From Paraburkholderia sp. BCC1884 (lineage in GTDB: Bacteria > Pseudomonadota > Gammaproteobacteria > Burkholderiales > Burkholderiaceae), in the NCBI RefSeq assembly GCF_900996225.1, contig NZ_CAAJGL010000068.1, forward strand, positions 868,001 to 932,000: 64,000 nt of DNA, read 5' to 3'. Below, piece after piece: positions 37,408-46,033 of the stretch. Within the stretch, counting starts at the first letter, position 1. Each line of letters opens with the position of its first letter. The notes below the pieces were generated by a model, which was not told the origin of the DNA, made no database searches, and worked only from the letters and a program-made list of their open reading frames with translations. A program made the position numbers and the translations under genes.

Positions 37408-38784
37408 ATGGAGACAAGCGTGAACCACCCCAATGCGGTACATCCGGTCGACGAAATATTGCCGATCCGGCAACTGGTCAGTTTTGGTCTGCAGCACGTG
37501 CTGGTGATGTATGCGGGCGCAGTCGCCGTGCCCTTGATTCTGGGCAGCGCGCTCGGCCTCACGCCGCAGCAGATGGTCGCGCTGATCAACGCCAACCTGC
37601 TGACCTCGGGCATCGCCACGCTGATTCAGACGATCGGCTTCTGGAAATTCGGCGCGCGTCTGCCCCTGATCCAGGGATGTTCGTTCATCGCGATCGCGCC
37701 GATGATCATGATCGGCAAGCAATACGGGCTTGGCCAGGTGTTCGGCTCGGTGATCGCGTGCGGCGCGGTGACGATTCTGATCGCGCCGGTTTTCAGCCGC
37801 TTGCTGAAGTTCTTTCCGCCCGTCGTGATCGGCAGCCTCATCACGATCATCGGCATTTCGCTGATGCCTGCCGCCGCGATCTGGCTCGGTGGCGGCGATC
37901 CCGGCGCGCCGTCGTTCGGCGCGCCCGGTAATCTGCTGTTGGGCCTGGTCACGGTGGCCATCACGCTGTTCATCTATGCCCGCTTCAAGGGTTTCATCGG
38001 CAATCTCTCGGTGTTGATCGGGCTGATTGCCGGCACGCTCATCGCCGCGCTGTGCGGCATGACGAGCTTCGCTCACGTGGGCGAGGCCGCGTGGTTCGAA
38101 ATCAGCGCTCCGTTCGCTTTCGGCTGGCCGCAATTCGCCGTCACGCCGATTCTGGTGATGACGCTCGCGATGCTCGTGATCATGGCCGAGACCACCGGCA
38201 ACGTGCTGGCGATCGGCACGATCATCGGCCGGCCGTCATCGCAGGCGACGCTGGGCAACGCCTTTCGCGCCGACGGTCTCTCGACCATGCTCGGCGGTAT
38301 TTTCAATAGCTTTCCGTATAACGCTTTTACTCAGAATACCGGCCTGATTGCGCTGTCGAACGTGAAGAGCCGCTTCGTGGTGGCGTCGGCCGGTGCGATC
38401 ATGATCCTGATGGGCATGTTTCCGAAACTCGGTGCGATCATCGCGTCGGTGCCACGGCCCGTGCTCGGCGGCTGCGCGATCGTCATGTTCGGCATGACGA
38501 CCGTGGCGGGGATTCAGGAGTTGTCGCGCGTGAAATTCGACGGGACGCGCAACGCGATCATCGTCGCGGTATCGGTGAGCGTCGGCGTGTTGCCGATGTC
38601 CTTTCCCGCGCTGTTTGCACACGTGAGCGGACCGCTCAAGCTGGTGCTGGATAGCGGCATTTTCCTCGGTGCGATCAGCGCCATCGTCCTCAACATCTTG
38701 CTCAATCGCGAGAGTCAGTCGGCGGGTAGCGCCGACACGTCCGCGCCGCTTTCGACCGGCAGCGCGCGCTCAGAAGTTCTTTAA
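37408..38784 (+). CDS. NCS2-family uracil/xanthine permease
   Basis: The protein is 458 residues from the ATG at 37408; a start 60 bp upstream is possible. It has about 12-14 membrane segments with the NAT signature region (IMAETTGNVLAIG in TM8, FNSFPYNAFTQNTGLIAL as the family QNxG motif in TM10). QHVLVMYAGAVAVPLIL in TM1 is typical of xanthine/uric-acid permeases. With the downstream deaminase it forms a purine scavenging unit. Confidence 0.9.
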   Translation: METSVNHPNAVHPVDEILPIRQLVSFGLQHVLVMYAGAVAVPLILGSALGLTPQQMVALINANLLTSGIATLIQTIGFWKFGARLPLIQGCSFIAIAPMIMIGKQYGLGQVFGSVIACGAVTILIAPVFSRLLKFFPPVVIGSLITIIGISLMPAAAIWLGGGDPGAPSFGAPGNLLLGLVTVAITLFIYARFKGFIGNLSVLIGLIAGTLIAALCGMTSFAHVGEAAWFEISAPFAFGWPQFAVTPILVMTLAMLVIMAETTGNVLAIGTIIGRPSSQATLGNAFRADGLSTMLGGIFNSFPYNAFTQNTGLIALSNVKSRFVVASAGAIMILMGMFPKLGAIIASVPRPVLGGCAIVMFGMTTVAGIQELSRVKFDGTRNAIIVAVSVSVGVLPMSFPALFAHVSGPLKLVLDSGIFLGAISAIVLNILLNRESQSAGSADTSAPLSTGSARSEVL

Positions 38785-38804
38785 CCACGCATCAGGAATC
38801 GAAC

Positions 38805-39314
38805 ATGAACGTAGAAACTGGCTTGACCACGGCGACGTTGTCCGACGCCGACATGGCGTTGCTGCGAGCGACCATCGAACTCGCCGAAGAGTCGAAAAAG
38901 AACGGGCGGCATCCGTTCGCGGCGATCGTCGCCAATGAGCACGGCGAAATCGTGGCCTCCGCCGGAAACAATTCGATGCCGCCGCATGGCGATCCGACCC
39001 AGCACGCCGAACTGGCGGCGGCGGCCAAAGCGGCGACCTTGCTGTCGCCCGAGGCGCTTGCGAAATGCACGCTGTATACGAGCGCTGAACCTTGCTGCAT
39101 GTGCTCGGGCGCGATCTACTGGTGCAATATCGGCCGGGTGGTGTACGCGCTGTCCGAGCACCGGCTGTTGACGCTCACGGGCGATCATCCGGAAAACCCG
39201 ACGTTTTCGTTGCCATGCAGAGAGGTTTTCGTTCGCGGCCAGCGTCACGTCGAAGTGGTCGGACCGTTACTGGAAGAAGAGGCTGCGCAGTCGCACGTCG
39301 GCTTCTGGGCGTAA
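38805..39314 (+). CDS. Zinc-dependent nucleoside/guanine deaminase
   Basis: A 169-residue cytidine-deaminase-fold protein with zinc motifs HAE (in DPTQHAELAAAAKA) and PCCMC (in TSAEPCCMCSGAIYW). The extra Cys and length match the GuaD-like/CDA group more than tRNA-specific TadA. AGGA precedes the ATG, 20 bp after the permease, so the two are co-transcribed. Deamination of guanine to xanthine would feed purine breakdown; tRNA adenosine deamination is less likely. Confidence 0.85.
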   Translation: MNVETGLTTATLSDADMALLRATIELAEESKKNGRHPFAAIVANEHGEIVASAGNNSMPPHGDPTQHAELAAAAKAATLLSPEALAKCTLYTSAEPCCMCSGAIYWCNIGRVVYALSEHRLLTLTGDHPENPTFSLPCREVFVRGQRHVEVVGPLLEEEAAQSHVGFWA

Positions 39315-39339
39315 GAGGCAGAGGTCCTGGAAGGGGCGG

Positions 39340-39364
39340 CCCGGAGGGGATGTTTGCCTCCGGG
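39340..39364. terminator. Hairpin between convergent deaminase and flhC genes
   Basis: CCCGGAGG (39340-39347) and CCTCCGGG (39357-39364) pair perfectly around a 9-nt loop; no T-run. Likely a shared terminator or RNA end-stabiliser. Confidence 0.5.
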
Positions 39365-39419
39365 TGCTTCGGTTCGATGAGGGCTGGACCGGCCCGCATC
39401 GAATCAGAGTCGATCGGGT

Positions 39420-39992
39420 TCAGGCAGCCTGAGCGATCTGTGCGGCTTCGAGCGCTTCCTGCTGGCGGGCAGCGGCAGCCTTTTTCGTCTTGCCGGCACG
39501 CGAGGGCGGTTGGCAGGCGCCGCACACCACGTTGTGTTGCAGGTCGTGCTTGTGTGCCACGAACTTGCCGGTGCAACGGCAGCACTTGGTCAGTTGCAGG
39601 ATGTCGGCATCGAAGAAACGCACCAGCGTCCATGCACGCGTCAAATCCAGCACCGGTTCGGTTTCGCTGTGCTGGCAATGCTCCAGATACAGCCGATACC
39701 CTTTGGTCAGCGCATCCAGATGCGAGCAGCGCGCTTCGTTCTTCAGGAACAGGTAAGTGTTGTAGAACAACGATGCGTGGATGTTCGCCAGCCACGTCAT
39801 ATACCAGTCCGCCGAGAACGGCAGCATGCCCTTGGGCGGCGAAACGCCTTTCACTTCACGGTACAGGCGGATCATGCGGTCACGCGAGAGCGTCAGTTCG
39901 CTTTCGAGCACCTGCATGCGCGCACCGAGTTCGATCAACGCGATCGCGCGGAATACGTCTTGTGCATCTTCCGTCAGGCTACGCTTGAGCAT
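39420..39992 (-). CDS. flhC: Flagellar master activator subunit FlhC
   Basis: The protein is 190 residues from the ATG at 39992. An upstream in-frame GTG overlaps the ribosome-binding site GAGG and is unlikely. The zinc-binding cysteines fall at 137, 140, 157 and 160 in this numbering (CxxC in KCCRCTGKF, CGAC near VVCGACQPP), the same spacing as in E. coli FlhC. It forms the FlhD4C2 complex that activates class-2 flagellar operons. The tail after residue 165 is Ala/Lys-rich. Co-transcribed with flhD. Confidence 0.95.
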   Translation of the reverse strand: MLKRSLTEDAQDVFRAIALIELGARMQVLESELTLSRDRMIRLYREVKGVSPPKGMLPFSADWYMTWLANIHASLFYNTYLFLKNEARCSHLDALTKGYRLYLEHCQHSETEPVLDLTRAWTLVRFFDADILQLTKCCRCTGKFVAHKHDLQHNVVCGACQPPSRAGKTKKAAAARQQEALEAAQIAQAA

Positions 39993-40006
39993 CGCAGTCA
40001 CCTCGA

Positions 40007-40327
40007 TTAAGCAAACTGCTCAGCCGGCTGGCCTGCAAGCAGGATCGCCGCGTGAGTCGGTGCAACTGCCGTGTGCTTCGTCGTTTGCGTCAACGCCGAC
40101 AACATCGAGTGGTCGTTGAAGCGGAAGAAGCACAGAAGCTGATCGGAAGCGGCCAGCTTGACGATCTGTGCAAGCGACAACCCTGCCAGCAGATCAGCCA
40201 GTTCCGACGACAATCCCAGACGGAACATGCCGACCGGTTTGTCCTCACGCAACATACGTTGCGCAAGCATGATGTAAGACAAGTTAATCTCGCGGATTGA
40301 ATCCAGCGTCTCGCTGCTACGGTCCAT
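40007..40327 (-). CDS. flhD: Flagellar master activator subunit FlhD
   Basis: A 106-residue helical protein with the family core [33 protein letters not shown] and a C-terminal QTTKHTA region. It ends 14 bp before the flhC ATG, so the pair is one operon. The ribosome-binding site is weak (AGAGAAA), and a CGGCA/TGCCG hairpin (40361-40375) sits in the leader, suggesting post-transcriptional control. No other flagellar genes are in the window. Confidence 0.93.
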   Translation of the reverse strand: MDRSSETLDSIREINLSYIMLAQRMLREDKPVGMFRLGLSSELADLLAGLSLAQIVKLAASDQLLCFFRFNDHSMLSALTQTTKHTAVAPTHAAILLAGQPAEQFA

Positions 40328-40868
40328 TTTCTCTGTTTCCGAAGCCCCGAATTACTATGTCGGCATTTTTTGCCGTTATGTCTTTTTTGCCTCGCCGGAA
40401 ACGATAACCTCCGGCTACATGTCACCACCTGATACAGGCACCGACTTTTTGATACATCGCGTTACATTTCGTAACAGCTTGGGACGAATTGTATGAAGGG
40501 TAAAACAAGAAATCAATCCCTTCTCAAAAAAATATCTCAAAAAGATACATCTAATTTCGGTAACTATTTCACGGCACTGTAATAGACGATGCGTGGCGGA
40601 TTTTTTGCCACCTGAGAATTTCGTCTAATCCATGAAAACCCTTGTGTTTCGGGGGATTGATTGATTTGTCTGAGCAAATCGACAAAACGGGTTTGTAACC
40701 GCTAAAACCGTTTTAGAAAGAAAGGAAGTAGAAAGAAAACGGAAAATAGGAGTGGCCGAAAGTAATAAATACCGGCCTTCGAGGATGCTTTGGGGACAAA
40801 ACAGAGGTGTAACGAGGCGGTGCGGCCCCGGTTACAAATGGAGCCGCAGTTGTAACTTCTTGCCGTGG
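40328..40868 (-). promoter_or_regulatory. Long AT-rich upstream region of flhDC
   Basis: The 540 bp between yeeE-like and flhD lack any supportable ORF and are much AT-richer than the neighbours. They hold several symmetric elements: GTTAC-ATTTC-GTAAC near 40461-40475, AAAACGG/CCGTTTT (40684-40690, 40708-40714), TGTAAC or GTTACA at 40461, 40694, 40808, 40831 and 40851, and the leader hairpin 40361-40375. Long control regions are usual for flhDC, which integrates many signals. Individual promoters were not assigned. Confidence 0.6.
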
Positions 40869-42092
40869 CTAACAACCCGTCTGATGAACGCGCTCGACCT
40901 CGAGGCCGAACGCGGGCCGCAAACGGGTGCCCAGCACGTTGCCGGCGAATGCGGCAAGCAGCCAGATCCAACCATGCAGGCTGCCTGACACGATGCCGCT
41001 AAAGTAAGCGCCGATGTTACAACCATAGGCCAGACGGGCGCCGTAGCCCAGCATGAGGCCGCCAACTACCGCGGCGATCAGCGAGCGAGCCGGCACTTTC
41101 CAGACCGGCGCGTAGCGGCCGGCGAGCGCGGCAGCCGTCATGGCGCCCACAATGATGCCGATGTCCATGACCGTGGTTACATCATGTGTCACCGGCGCGG
41201 ACAGGGCGCTAGCGTTGGCTTGACCGGCCCAATACGGCCAGTGAGCAACGTCGACGCCTAGCGCGTTAAAGATCTTGGCGCCCCAGAGCGCGAACGCGGA
41301 TGTCACGCCCCACGGGCGGCCCGACAGCGCAAGCGTTGCGAAGTTGAGCAGCGCCAGTGCGATCGCGCCGACAAACAGCGGCCACGGGCCATGCAACCAC
41401 GGCGACGTATGCGGTTGACGCGGCGCTTCGTCGACCAGCTTGCCGTGACGGCGCCGCTCGACTAGTACAGTGAAGGCGGCAATCGCTGCAAACAGGAAGA
41501 GGTTCAGCGCGATGGCCCAGCCTGCGCCGAGTGAGGTAACCAGCGAAAGTGGTTTGAGCGACGGCAGCGCGGTCCAGAACGGCATGTGCGCGGTAGCCAC
41601 GACCGAGCCGACCACGAAAGCGGCCAGTGTAACGATCATGCGCGTACTGCCGCCGCCCACCGTGTAGAGCGTGCCGGAGGCGCAACCGCCGCCCAGTTGC
41701 ATGCCGACTCCAAACATGAAGGCGCCCACCACCACGGACGTGCCGGCCGGTGCAACCAATCCGGCTACCGGGTGACCGAACAGGGTGCCGGCGGCAAGTG
41801 CGGGGAAGAACAGCACTACGCCGAGCGCTAGCATCAGCATTTGCGCCCGCAGACCGGCGCCACGGCCGTCGGCGATGAAAACACGCCAGGCCGAGGTGAA
41901 GCCAAATGCGGCGTGATAAAGGGATATGCCCAGCAGGGCGCCGACTATATAGAGCGCCGCCTGCCGGCCGCTCACGGTTTGCGCCAGATACACGGCGCCG
42001 AGCGCGAGCAGGACGAGCGCGGCGCCGAGTGGTTTCGGATTGACGTCGAAGCGGCGAGGGAGGCGCGGAAGCGAAGTGGAGAGATCGGACAT
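40869..42092 (-). CDS. YeeE/YedE-family (TsuA-like) sulfur-compound transporter
   Basis: A 407-residue membrane protein with an internal repeat and the Cys motifs of thiosulfate-transporting YeeE: GMQLGGGCASGTLYTVGGGS in the first half and YGARLAYGCNIGAYFSGI in the second. Family members carry thiosulfate or related sulfur across the inner membrane. No TusA/YeeD partner adjoins it. A GTTACA/TGTAAC inverted repeat (40831-40856) lies just after its stop. Confidence 0.85.
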   Translation of the reverse strand: MSDLSTSLPRLPRRFDVNPKPLGAALVLLALGAVYLAQTVSGRQAALYIVGALLGISLYHAAFGFTSAWRVFIADGRGAGLRAQMLMLALGVVLFFPALAAGTLFGHPVAGLVAPAGTSVVVGAFMFGVGMQLGGGCASGTLYTVGGGSTRMIVTLAAFVVGSVVATAHMPFWTALPSLKPLSLVTSLGAGWAIALNLFLFAAIAAFTVLVERRRHGKLVDEAPRQPHTSPWLHGPWPLFVGAIALALLNFATLALSGRPWGVTSAFALWGAKIFNALGVDVAHWPYWAGQANASALSAPVTHDVTTVMDIGIIVGAMTAAALAGRYAPVWKVPARSLIAAVVGGLMLGYGARLAYGCNIGAYFSGIVSGSLHGWIWLLAAFAGNVLGTRLRPAFGLEVERVHQTGC

Positions 42093-42261
42093 GATAAGTT
42101 GACTGACAAGCCGGGAAGCAGGACACCGGACGGTCGCCGGGGCAGATTTTTTGCGGTGTTTTCGGTGGAATGCAGCGTAAAGCTGGCTGAAAACAATAGC
42201 ACGGTTGAGACAGGAAAGCCGACCGGGCCGGAGCGACGGCCCCAGCCCATTTAGGCGCTTA

Positions 42262-42825
42262 TCAAGCTCGATCGCGGCCAGATGTCGGCTGCACGAACCA
42301 CGCCATCAGATCGGCGTCGTAGAAAACGCCGCCAACCTGCAGCGCGCCGACTTCGCAGCCGTATTTGCGAAAGCCCACCGATTCGTAGAGCTTGCGCGCC
42401 GCCTCGTTATGGCTGCCGACCATGAGCTGAATCTGGCGCAAACCGTCTATTTGCGCGACCCGGGTGAGCAATTCGGCAAGCAGGGCGCGGCCCGCGCCGC
42501 GACCTCCGCCCTCAGGCGCGACGTACATCCCGACCACCGACGCTTTGTGCCGTTCCTTGTCCCGTTGGCTACGTATCAGTCCCACTATGCCGATCAGCGG
42601 CGTTCCGGTCGCCAGATAGGCGCCGAGCAGGACATCGCCTTCGGCAGCACGCGCGCCCTGCAAGATGGTCTCGTACTGCGTCGCGCCCTTCGCCAGGTTT
42701 TCCTCGTAACTCTGGCCGAACGATTCCGGATGCGCCTTGAGCCCACGCAGGCGCAGCTGGAAGTATTCGTCACGGTCGGCGGGACCGAGTTGTCGAATGA
42801 CTACGGTTGGATTGTCGAGAGGCAT
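42262..42825 (-). CDS. GNAT-family N-acetyltransferase
   Basis: A 187-residue protein with the GNAT acetyl-CoA motif A: VVGMYVAPEGGGRGAGRALLAELLTRV (Q/RxxGxG/A). A preceding beta strand IGIVGLIRSQRDKERHKASV and a C-terminal ARKLYESVGFRKYG (motif B) complete the fold. Substrate unknown. It stands alone, 95 bp after the MmyB-like regulator on the same strand. Confidence 0.85.
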   Translation of the reverse strand: MPLDNPTVVIRQLGPADRDEYFQLRLRGLKAHPESFGQSYEENLAKGATQYETILQGARAAEGDVLLGAYLATGTPLIGIVGLIRSQRDKERHKASVVGMYVAPEGGGRGAGRALLAELLTRVAQIDGLRQIQLMVGSHNEAARKLYESVGFRKYGCEVGALQVGGVFYDADLMAWFVQPTSGRDRA

Positions 42826-42920
42826 TTTTCGCGTGGACTGCGTCGTGCGGATTGAATGGCGCTATTTGGCTAGCGGTGGAATGCGGAAAGCTTGCGCGCC
42901 GCGTGAGTGCTTGGCAACGC

Positions 42921-43793
42921 TTATGTGGTTGGCTGCGACGCAGTCCCGGCGCGCTGACTGTCGGCAAACTCGCGCAATGCCGTGGCGGTTTCCTGGTCGG
43001 CTGGGAAGAATGCTTCGATAGCCAGCTCTGAAAGCGTGACGTCAACCGGCGTGCCGAACACGGTGGCCGTGCTGAAAAATGACAGCACGCCGATCGGCGT
43101 GCGTAGCCGCAGCGGGACGGCAATCTGATTGGCTGCGTTGTCGTCGTGGTCGGCTTCATGCGCGCCCGGCGGCGCAGGGTAGCCCGTCAGTTCGTCGCGC
43201 AATGCGCTCAATGTCTGATCGCCGCTCACGTCGATCTGCCGTTGCAGCCGGGCCAGTACATGCGCGCGCCATGCGTGCCAATTGACGATCGCCCCTGCGA
43301 TGCCCTTCGGATGCAAGCTCAGTCGCAACGCATTGACCGGCGGCTTCAGCAATTCGGCACTGGCGCCGGCCAGCAGCGGCGCCAGCGCCGTATTCGCAGC
43401 GACGATCGTCCAGTGACGGTCGATCGCAAGGGCGGGGTAGGGTTCGTGTCCTTTGAGCACCAGTTCGACGGCCTCGCGCGCCGCGGCAAGTTGCGGGTCG
43501 GAGAGCGGGCGCTCGCGAAACAGCGGCGCATAGCCTGCGGCGACGAGTAGCGCATTGCGCGCGCGTAGCGGTACGTCGAGACGCTCGGCCAGGTGCATGA
43601 CCATTTCCCGGCTAGGTACCGCGCGCCCCGATTCGACGAAGCTCAGATGCCGGGTGGAGATGTCGGCTTCGGTTGCGAGCAGCAACTGGCTCATGCGGCG
43701 TCGCTGGCGCCATTCGCGCAGCAGGTCGCCGACGGTGCGGCTCGCTGACGAAGCATGCGACGGCGTGCTTTGTGCAAGAGAAAAAGTGTTCAT
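42921..43793 (-). CDS. Xre-family regulator with MmyB-like ligand domain
   Basis: The protein is 290 residues from the ATG at 43793. It has an N-terminal HTH_3 (LLREWRQRRRMSQLLLATEADISTRHLSFVESGRAVPSREMV) and the MmyB-like C-terminal domain (LAIDRHWTIVAANTALAPLL, then LHPKGIAGAIVNWHAWRAHVLARL). MmyB-type domains bind fatty acids in the studied member. No Shine-Dalgarno is seen, and a promoter-like -10 ends eight bases upstream, so a leaderless mRNA is likely. Confidence 0.85.
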   Translation of the reverse strand: MNTFSLAQSTPSHASSASRTVGDLLREWRQRRRMSQLLLATEADISTRHLSFVESGRAVPSREMVMHLAERLDVPLRARNALLVAAGYAPLFRERPLSDPQLAAAREAVELVLKGHEPYPALAIDRHWTIVAANTALAPLLAGASAELLKPPVNALRLSLHPKGIAGAIVNWHAWRAHVLARLQRQIDVSGDQTLSALRDELTGYPAPPGAHEADHDDNAANQIAVPLRLRTPIGVLSFFSTATVFGTPVDVTLSELAIEAFFPADQETATALREFADSQRAGTASQPTT

Positions 43794-43828
43794 GGCGCCG
43801 ATAATAGCCAATGCGTGACTCCGGTCGA
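43793..43828 (-). promoter_or_regulatory. Probable leaderless promoter of the MmyB-like gene
   Basis: On the minus strand TCGACC (43828-43823) and TATTAT (43806-43801) have a 16-bp spacer. The start site expected seven bases on falls at or next to the A of the ATG at 43793, and no ribosome-binding site exists. Confidence 0.45.
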
Positions 43829-43910
43829 TTACGTTGAAGGTAATGGAATACCCGGCTCAAGCCTACGAATATACGGACACGCCCGACGCTGAACAGCGCA
43901 CCGCCACTTG

Positions 43911-44213
43911 TCAAACTGCGGCCACGCCTTGCGGTACCACATTAAGTTTGACGCCTAGCGCCTGCAGCAGTTTGAACACCGTATCCATGCGCGGTTTGGA
44001 GCCGGGCGCCAGTGTTTTATAGAGACTTTCGCGACCCAATCCGGCGTCGGCCGCGACTTTGGTGATGCCGCGTGCCTTGGCGATATCCGCAATGGCGGCG
44101 AGCAGGAGGTCGGCGTCGCCTTCTTCCAGCGCCGCGTTGAGATATTCGGCAATCATGGCCTCGCTATCGAGGTAATGCGATGCGTCGAATCGTGCGGTTT
44201 TGATCTTGCTCAT
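43911..44213 (-). CDS. HTH antitoxin of a RelE/Xre toxin-antitoxin pair
   Basis: The protein is 100 residues from the ATG at 44213, which overlaps the toxin stop by 4 bp. Core: EYLNAALEEGDADLLLAAIADIAKARGITKVAADAGLGRESLYKTLAPGSKPRMDTVFKLLQALGVKL, the addiction-module antidote (HigA-like) family with its helix-turn-helix. It should bind the toxin and repress the operon through the palindrome in the promoter. Confidence 0.88.
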   Translation of the reverse strand: MSKIKTARFDASHYLDSEAMIAEYLNAALEEGDADLLLAAIADIAKARGITKVAADAGLGRESLYKTLAPGSKPRMDTVFKLLQALGVKLNVVPQGVAAV

Positions 44214-44515
44214 GACAGTTCCTTTCTGATTGCTGCCCACATTGCTTTGGCATGCTTGATATCGGTTGGCTGCGTGGACTTGTCGCCACCACAGAGCAGC
44301 AAATACACCGTGGTTCCTTCCCGCGCGAAGTAGACCCGATAGCCGGGAGCCCAATCGACGCGCATCTCTGCGACGCCGTCTTCCAGCCACTTCATGTCAC
44401 CGAAATGCCCGCGCTCTGCGCGCCGGATACGCACGAGAATTTTTGCCCGCGCTCTCAGGTCGCCGAGTTGGGCAAGCCAGGTGTCGAACACTTCCGTGCG
44501 GTTGACCGTGTACAC
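44210..44515 (-). CDS. RelE/HigB-type toxin (addiction-module killer protein family)
   Basis: The protein is 101 residues from a GTG at 44515. The frame stays open to an ATG at 44581, but that longer version would run through a good promoter and palindromic operator, so the GTG is preferred. Core: VYTVNRTEVFDTWLAQLGDLRARAKILVRIRRAERGHFGDMKWLEDGVAEMRVDWAPGYRVYFAREG, typical of RelE-superfamily mRNA interferases. The toxin gene precedes the antitoxin, as in higBA. Confidence 0.87.
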   Translation of the reverse strand: MYTVNRTEVFDTWLAQLGDLRARAKILVRIRRAERGHFGDMKWLEDGVAEMRVDWAPGYRVYFAREGTTVYLLLCGGDKSTQPTDIKHAKAMWAAIRKELS

Positions 44516-44539
44516 GGGTGGTGAGGCGATCTGTTGAGA

Positions 44540-44568
44540 AGTGTATCCTTGTGGATACGAGTTTGCAA
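44540..44568 (-). promoter_or_regulatory. Toxin-antitoxin promoter with embedded palindrome
   Basis: On the minus strand -35 TTGCAA (44568-44563) and -10 TACACT (44545-44540) have an ideal 17-bp spacer. The palindrome GTATCC-TTGT-GGATAC (44543-44558) lies in the spacer and overlaps the -10, the expected place for autorepression by the antitoxin. Confidence 0.75.
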
Positions 44569-44891
44569 GAGTAAAAACCATATTAAAAAGCGGCTCCCCG
44601 TCCGTGTCTATTCAATGAAACAAACACCGTGCGTCAGCGCCGCGCGGTCCCATTCATGTCCCATGAGGTTAGCGGCTCGCGCCGCACCTGACGATTCATC
44701 CGAATGGCCAATGCCGCGGTCTTACCGTGCTTCGGTTGCGCCGTCCGCGTCGAGGCCGCCTCTCAGGAAAATGCTTACCTCCCACGTAATCGACGCAACA
44801 CGCGCGACGCGTCAATCTTCACTCCGAGCCCGCTGCCTACAACGACGTTTGCCGAGCGTACTGCTCAGCCTTATTTGCCAGGGAGTCCGAG

Positions 44892-45482
44892 ATGAGTGCG
44901 CATACCAATCTGATCTCCGGCGACGCCCGAATGTCCGCTCATCCAGACTTTTTTTCGGAGACGACCATGCACGAACCCGCCACCGCTGCGCCTTCTCAAC
45001 CCATCGTCGAGCTCGCCCGGATCGGCGCCGCGGCCGATGCGTTCATCAGCGCGATCGCCGGTTTTGCCTTGCTTGCCGGCGCGCGTGCGTTCATGTTTAC
45101 TGCGTTGCTTGGCTGGCGCGAGCCGGTGGCGGGCGGCGCCGGCTTCGTGGTACTGGCGCTCATCGGCTGGCTGCGCTGGCACTTGAGCAGCGGCTGCAAT
45201 GACAGTCGCTCCAACGGCAACTGCTCCAACTGCAGCCGCCGCACACCCACCGCCAGCACGGGTTTTCCCGTCGGCCGCGCGAGTCACGACGCCCCTTGCT
45301 ACAATCGATCATCGCTTGACGTTGCGGCGCGTGAGATCGTTCCTCGCGAGCCCGGGTCGCACCAACCGATCTCGCAGACGGAGCGGCTCGCCTTGTCCCG
45401 CCGGCGCTTCATGCGTGCCGCGCCAGGCAGCGAAAACCGTGCGGCAGGCGACCTATCAGACAACAAGGAGACACCGTGCTGA
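44892..45482 (+). CDS. Small membrane protein of unknown function
   Basis: A 196-residue frame whose middle carries two hydrophobic segments (residues about 48-75 and 82-97). The C-terminal half is polar, Ser/Asn/Cys-rich and of doubtful coding quality. Two starts have ribosome-binding sites: ATG 44892 (GGGAG, spacing 6) and ATG 44967 (GGAG, spacing 6). It overlaps the RbsD/FucU-like GTG by a few bases, which supports a coupled transcript. No family recognised. The gap 44582-44891 before it shows no gene. Confidence 0.5.
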   Translation: MSAHTNLISGDARMSAHPDFFSETTMHEPATAAPSQPIVELARIGAAADAFISAIAGFALLAGARAFMFTALLGWREPVAGGAGFVVLALIGWLRWHLSSGCNDSRSNGNCSNCSRRTPTASTGFPVGRASHDAPCYNRSSLDVAAREIVPREPGSHQPISQTERLALSRRRFMRAAPGSENRAAGDLSDNKETPC

Positions 45483-45940
45483 AGAATCTGGACCCGCTGT
45501 TGAATGCCGACATCCTCTACGCGCTACGCTCGATGGGTCACGGCGACGAACTCGTGATCTGCGACGCGAATTTCCCCGGCGCGTCGGTGGCGCAGGAGAG
45601 CGTGCTCGGCGAACTGCTACGCCTCGACGGCGTGAGCGCGCCGCGTGCGATTCGCGCCGTGCTCTCGGTGCTGCCGTTGGACACGTTCATCGAGCACCCG
45701 GCTTCGCGCATGGAAGTGGTCGGCGAGCCGGGCACGATTCCCGCGGTCCAACGCGAAGCGCAGATCGAGGTCAACGCAGCAGAAGGACGCGAGGTGCCGT
45801 TCGCGTCGATCGAACGATTCGCGTTTTATGAGCGCGCTCGCCAGGCCTATTGCGTGATATCCACAGGGGAAGAACGCGGCTACGGTTGCTTCGTCTTCAC
45901 GAAAGGCGTGCTGCTCGCGCCGGATGCCCCGCGCCCGTAA
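45476..45940 (+). CDS. RbsD/FucU-family sugar mutarotase-like protein
   Basis: A 154-residue protein starting at GTG 45476 with AAGGAG upstream. Family hallmarks: LDPLLNADILYALRSMGHGDELVICDANFPG (catalytic His and Asp region) and the C-terminal FYERARQAYCVISTGEERGYGCFVFTKGV. Members interconvert sugar anomers, mostly fucose or ribose. No fucose or ribose operon is nearby. Confidence 0.88.
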   Translation: MLKNLDPLLNADILYALRSMGHGDELVICDANFPGASVAQESVLGELLRLDGVSAPRAIRAVLSVLPLDTFIEHPASRMEVVGEPGTIPAVQREAQIEVNAAEGREVPFASIERFAFYERARQAYCVISTGEERGYGCFVFTKGVLLAPDAPRP

Positions 45941-46033
45941 GATCGGTTTTCGGGCGGCGCCATACGCATCGCGGCATGAAGTCCGCCCGTCACGCGAATG
46001 CCTATCGCCTCATCACATCACGGTGACGAATCC

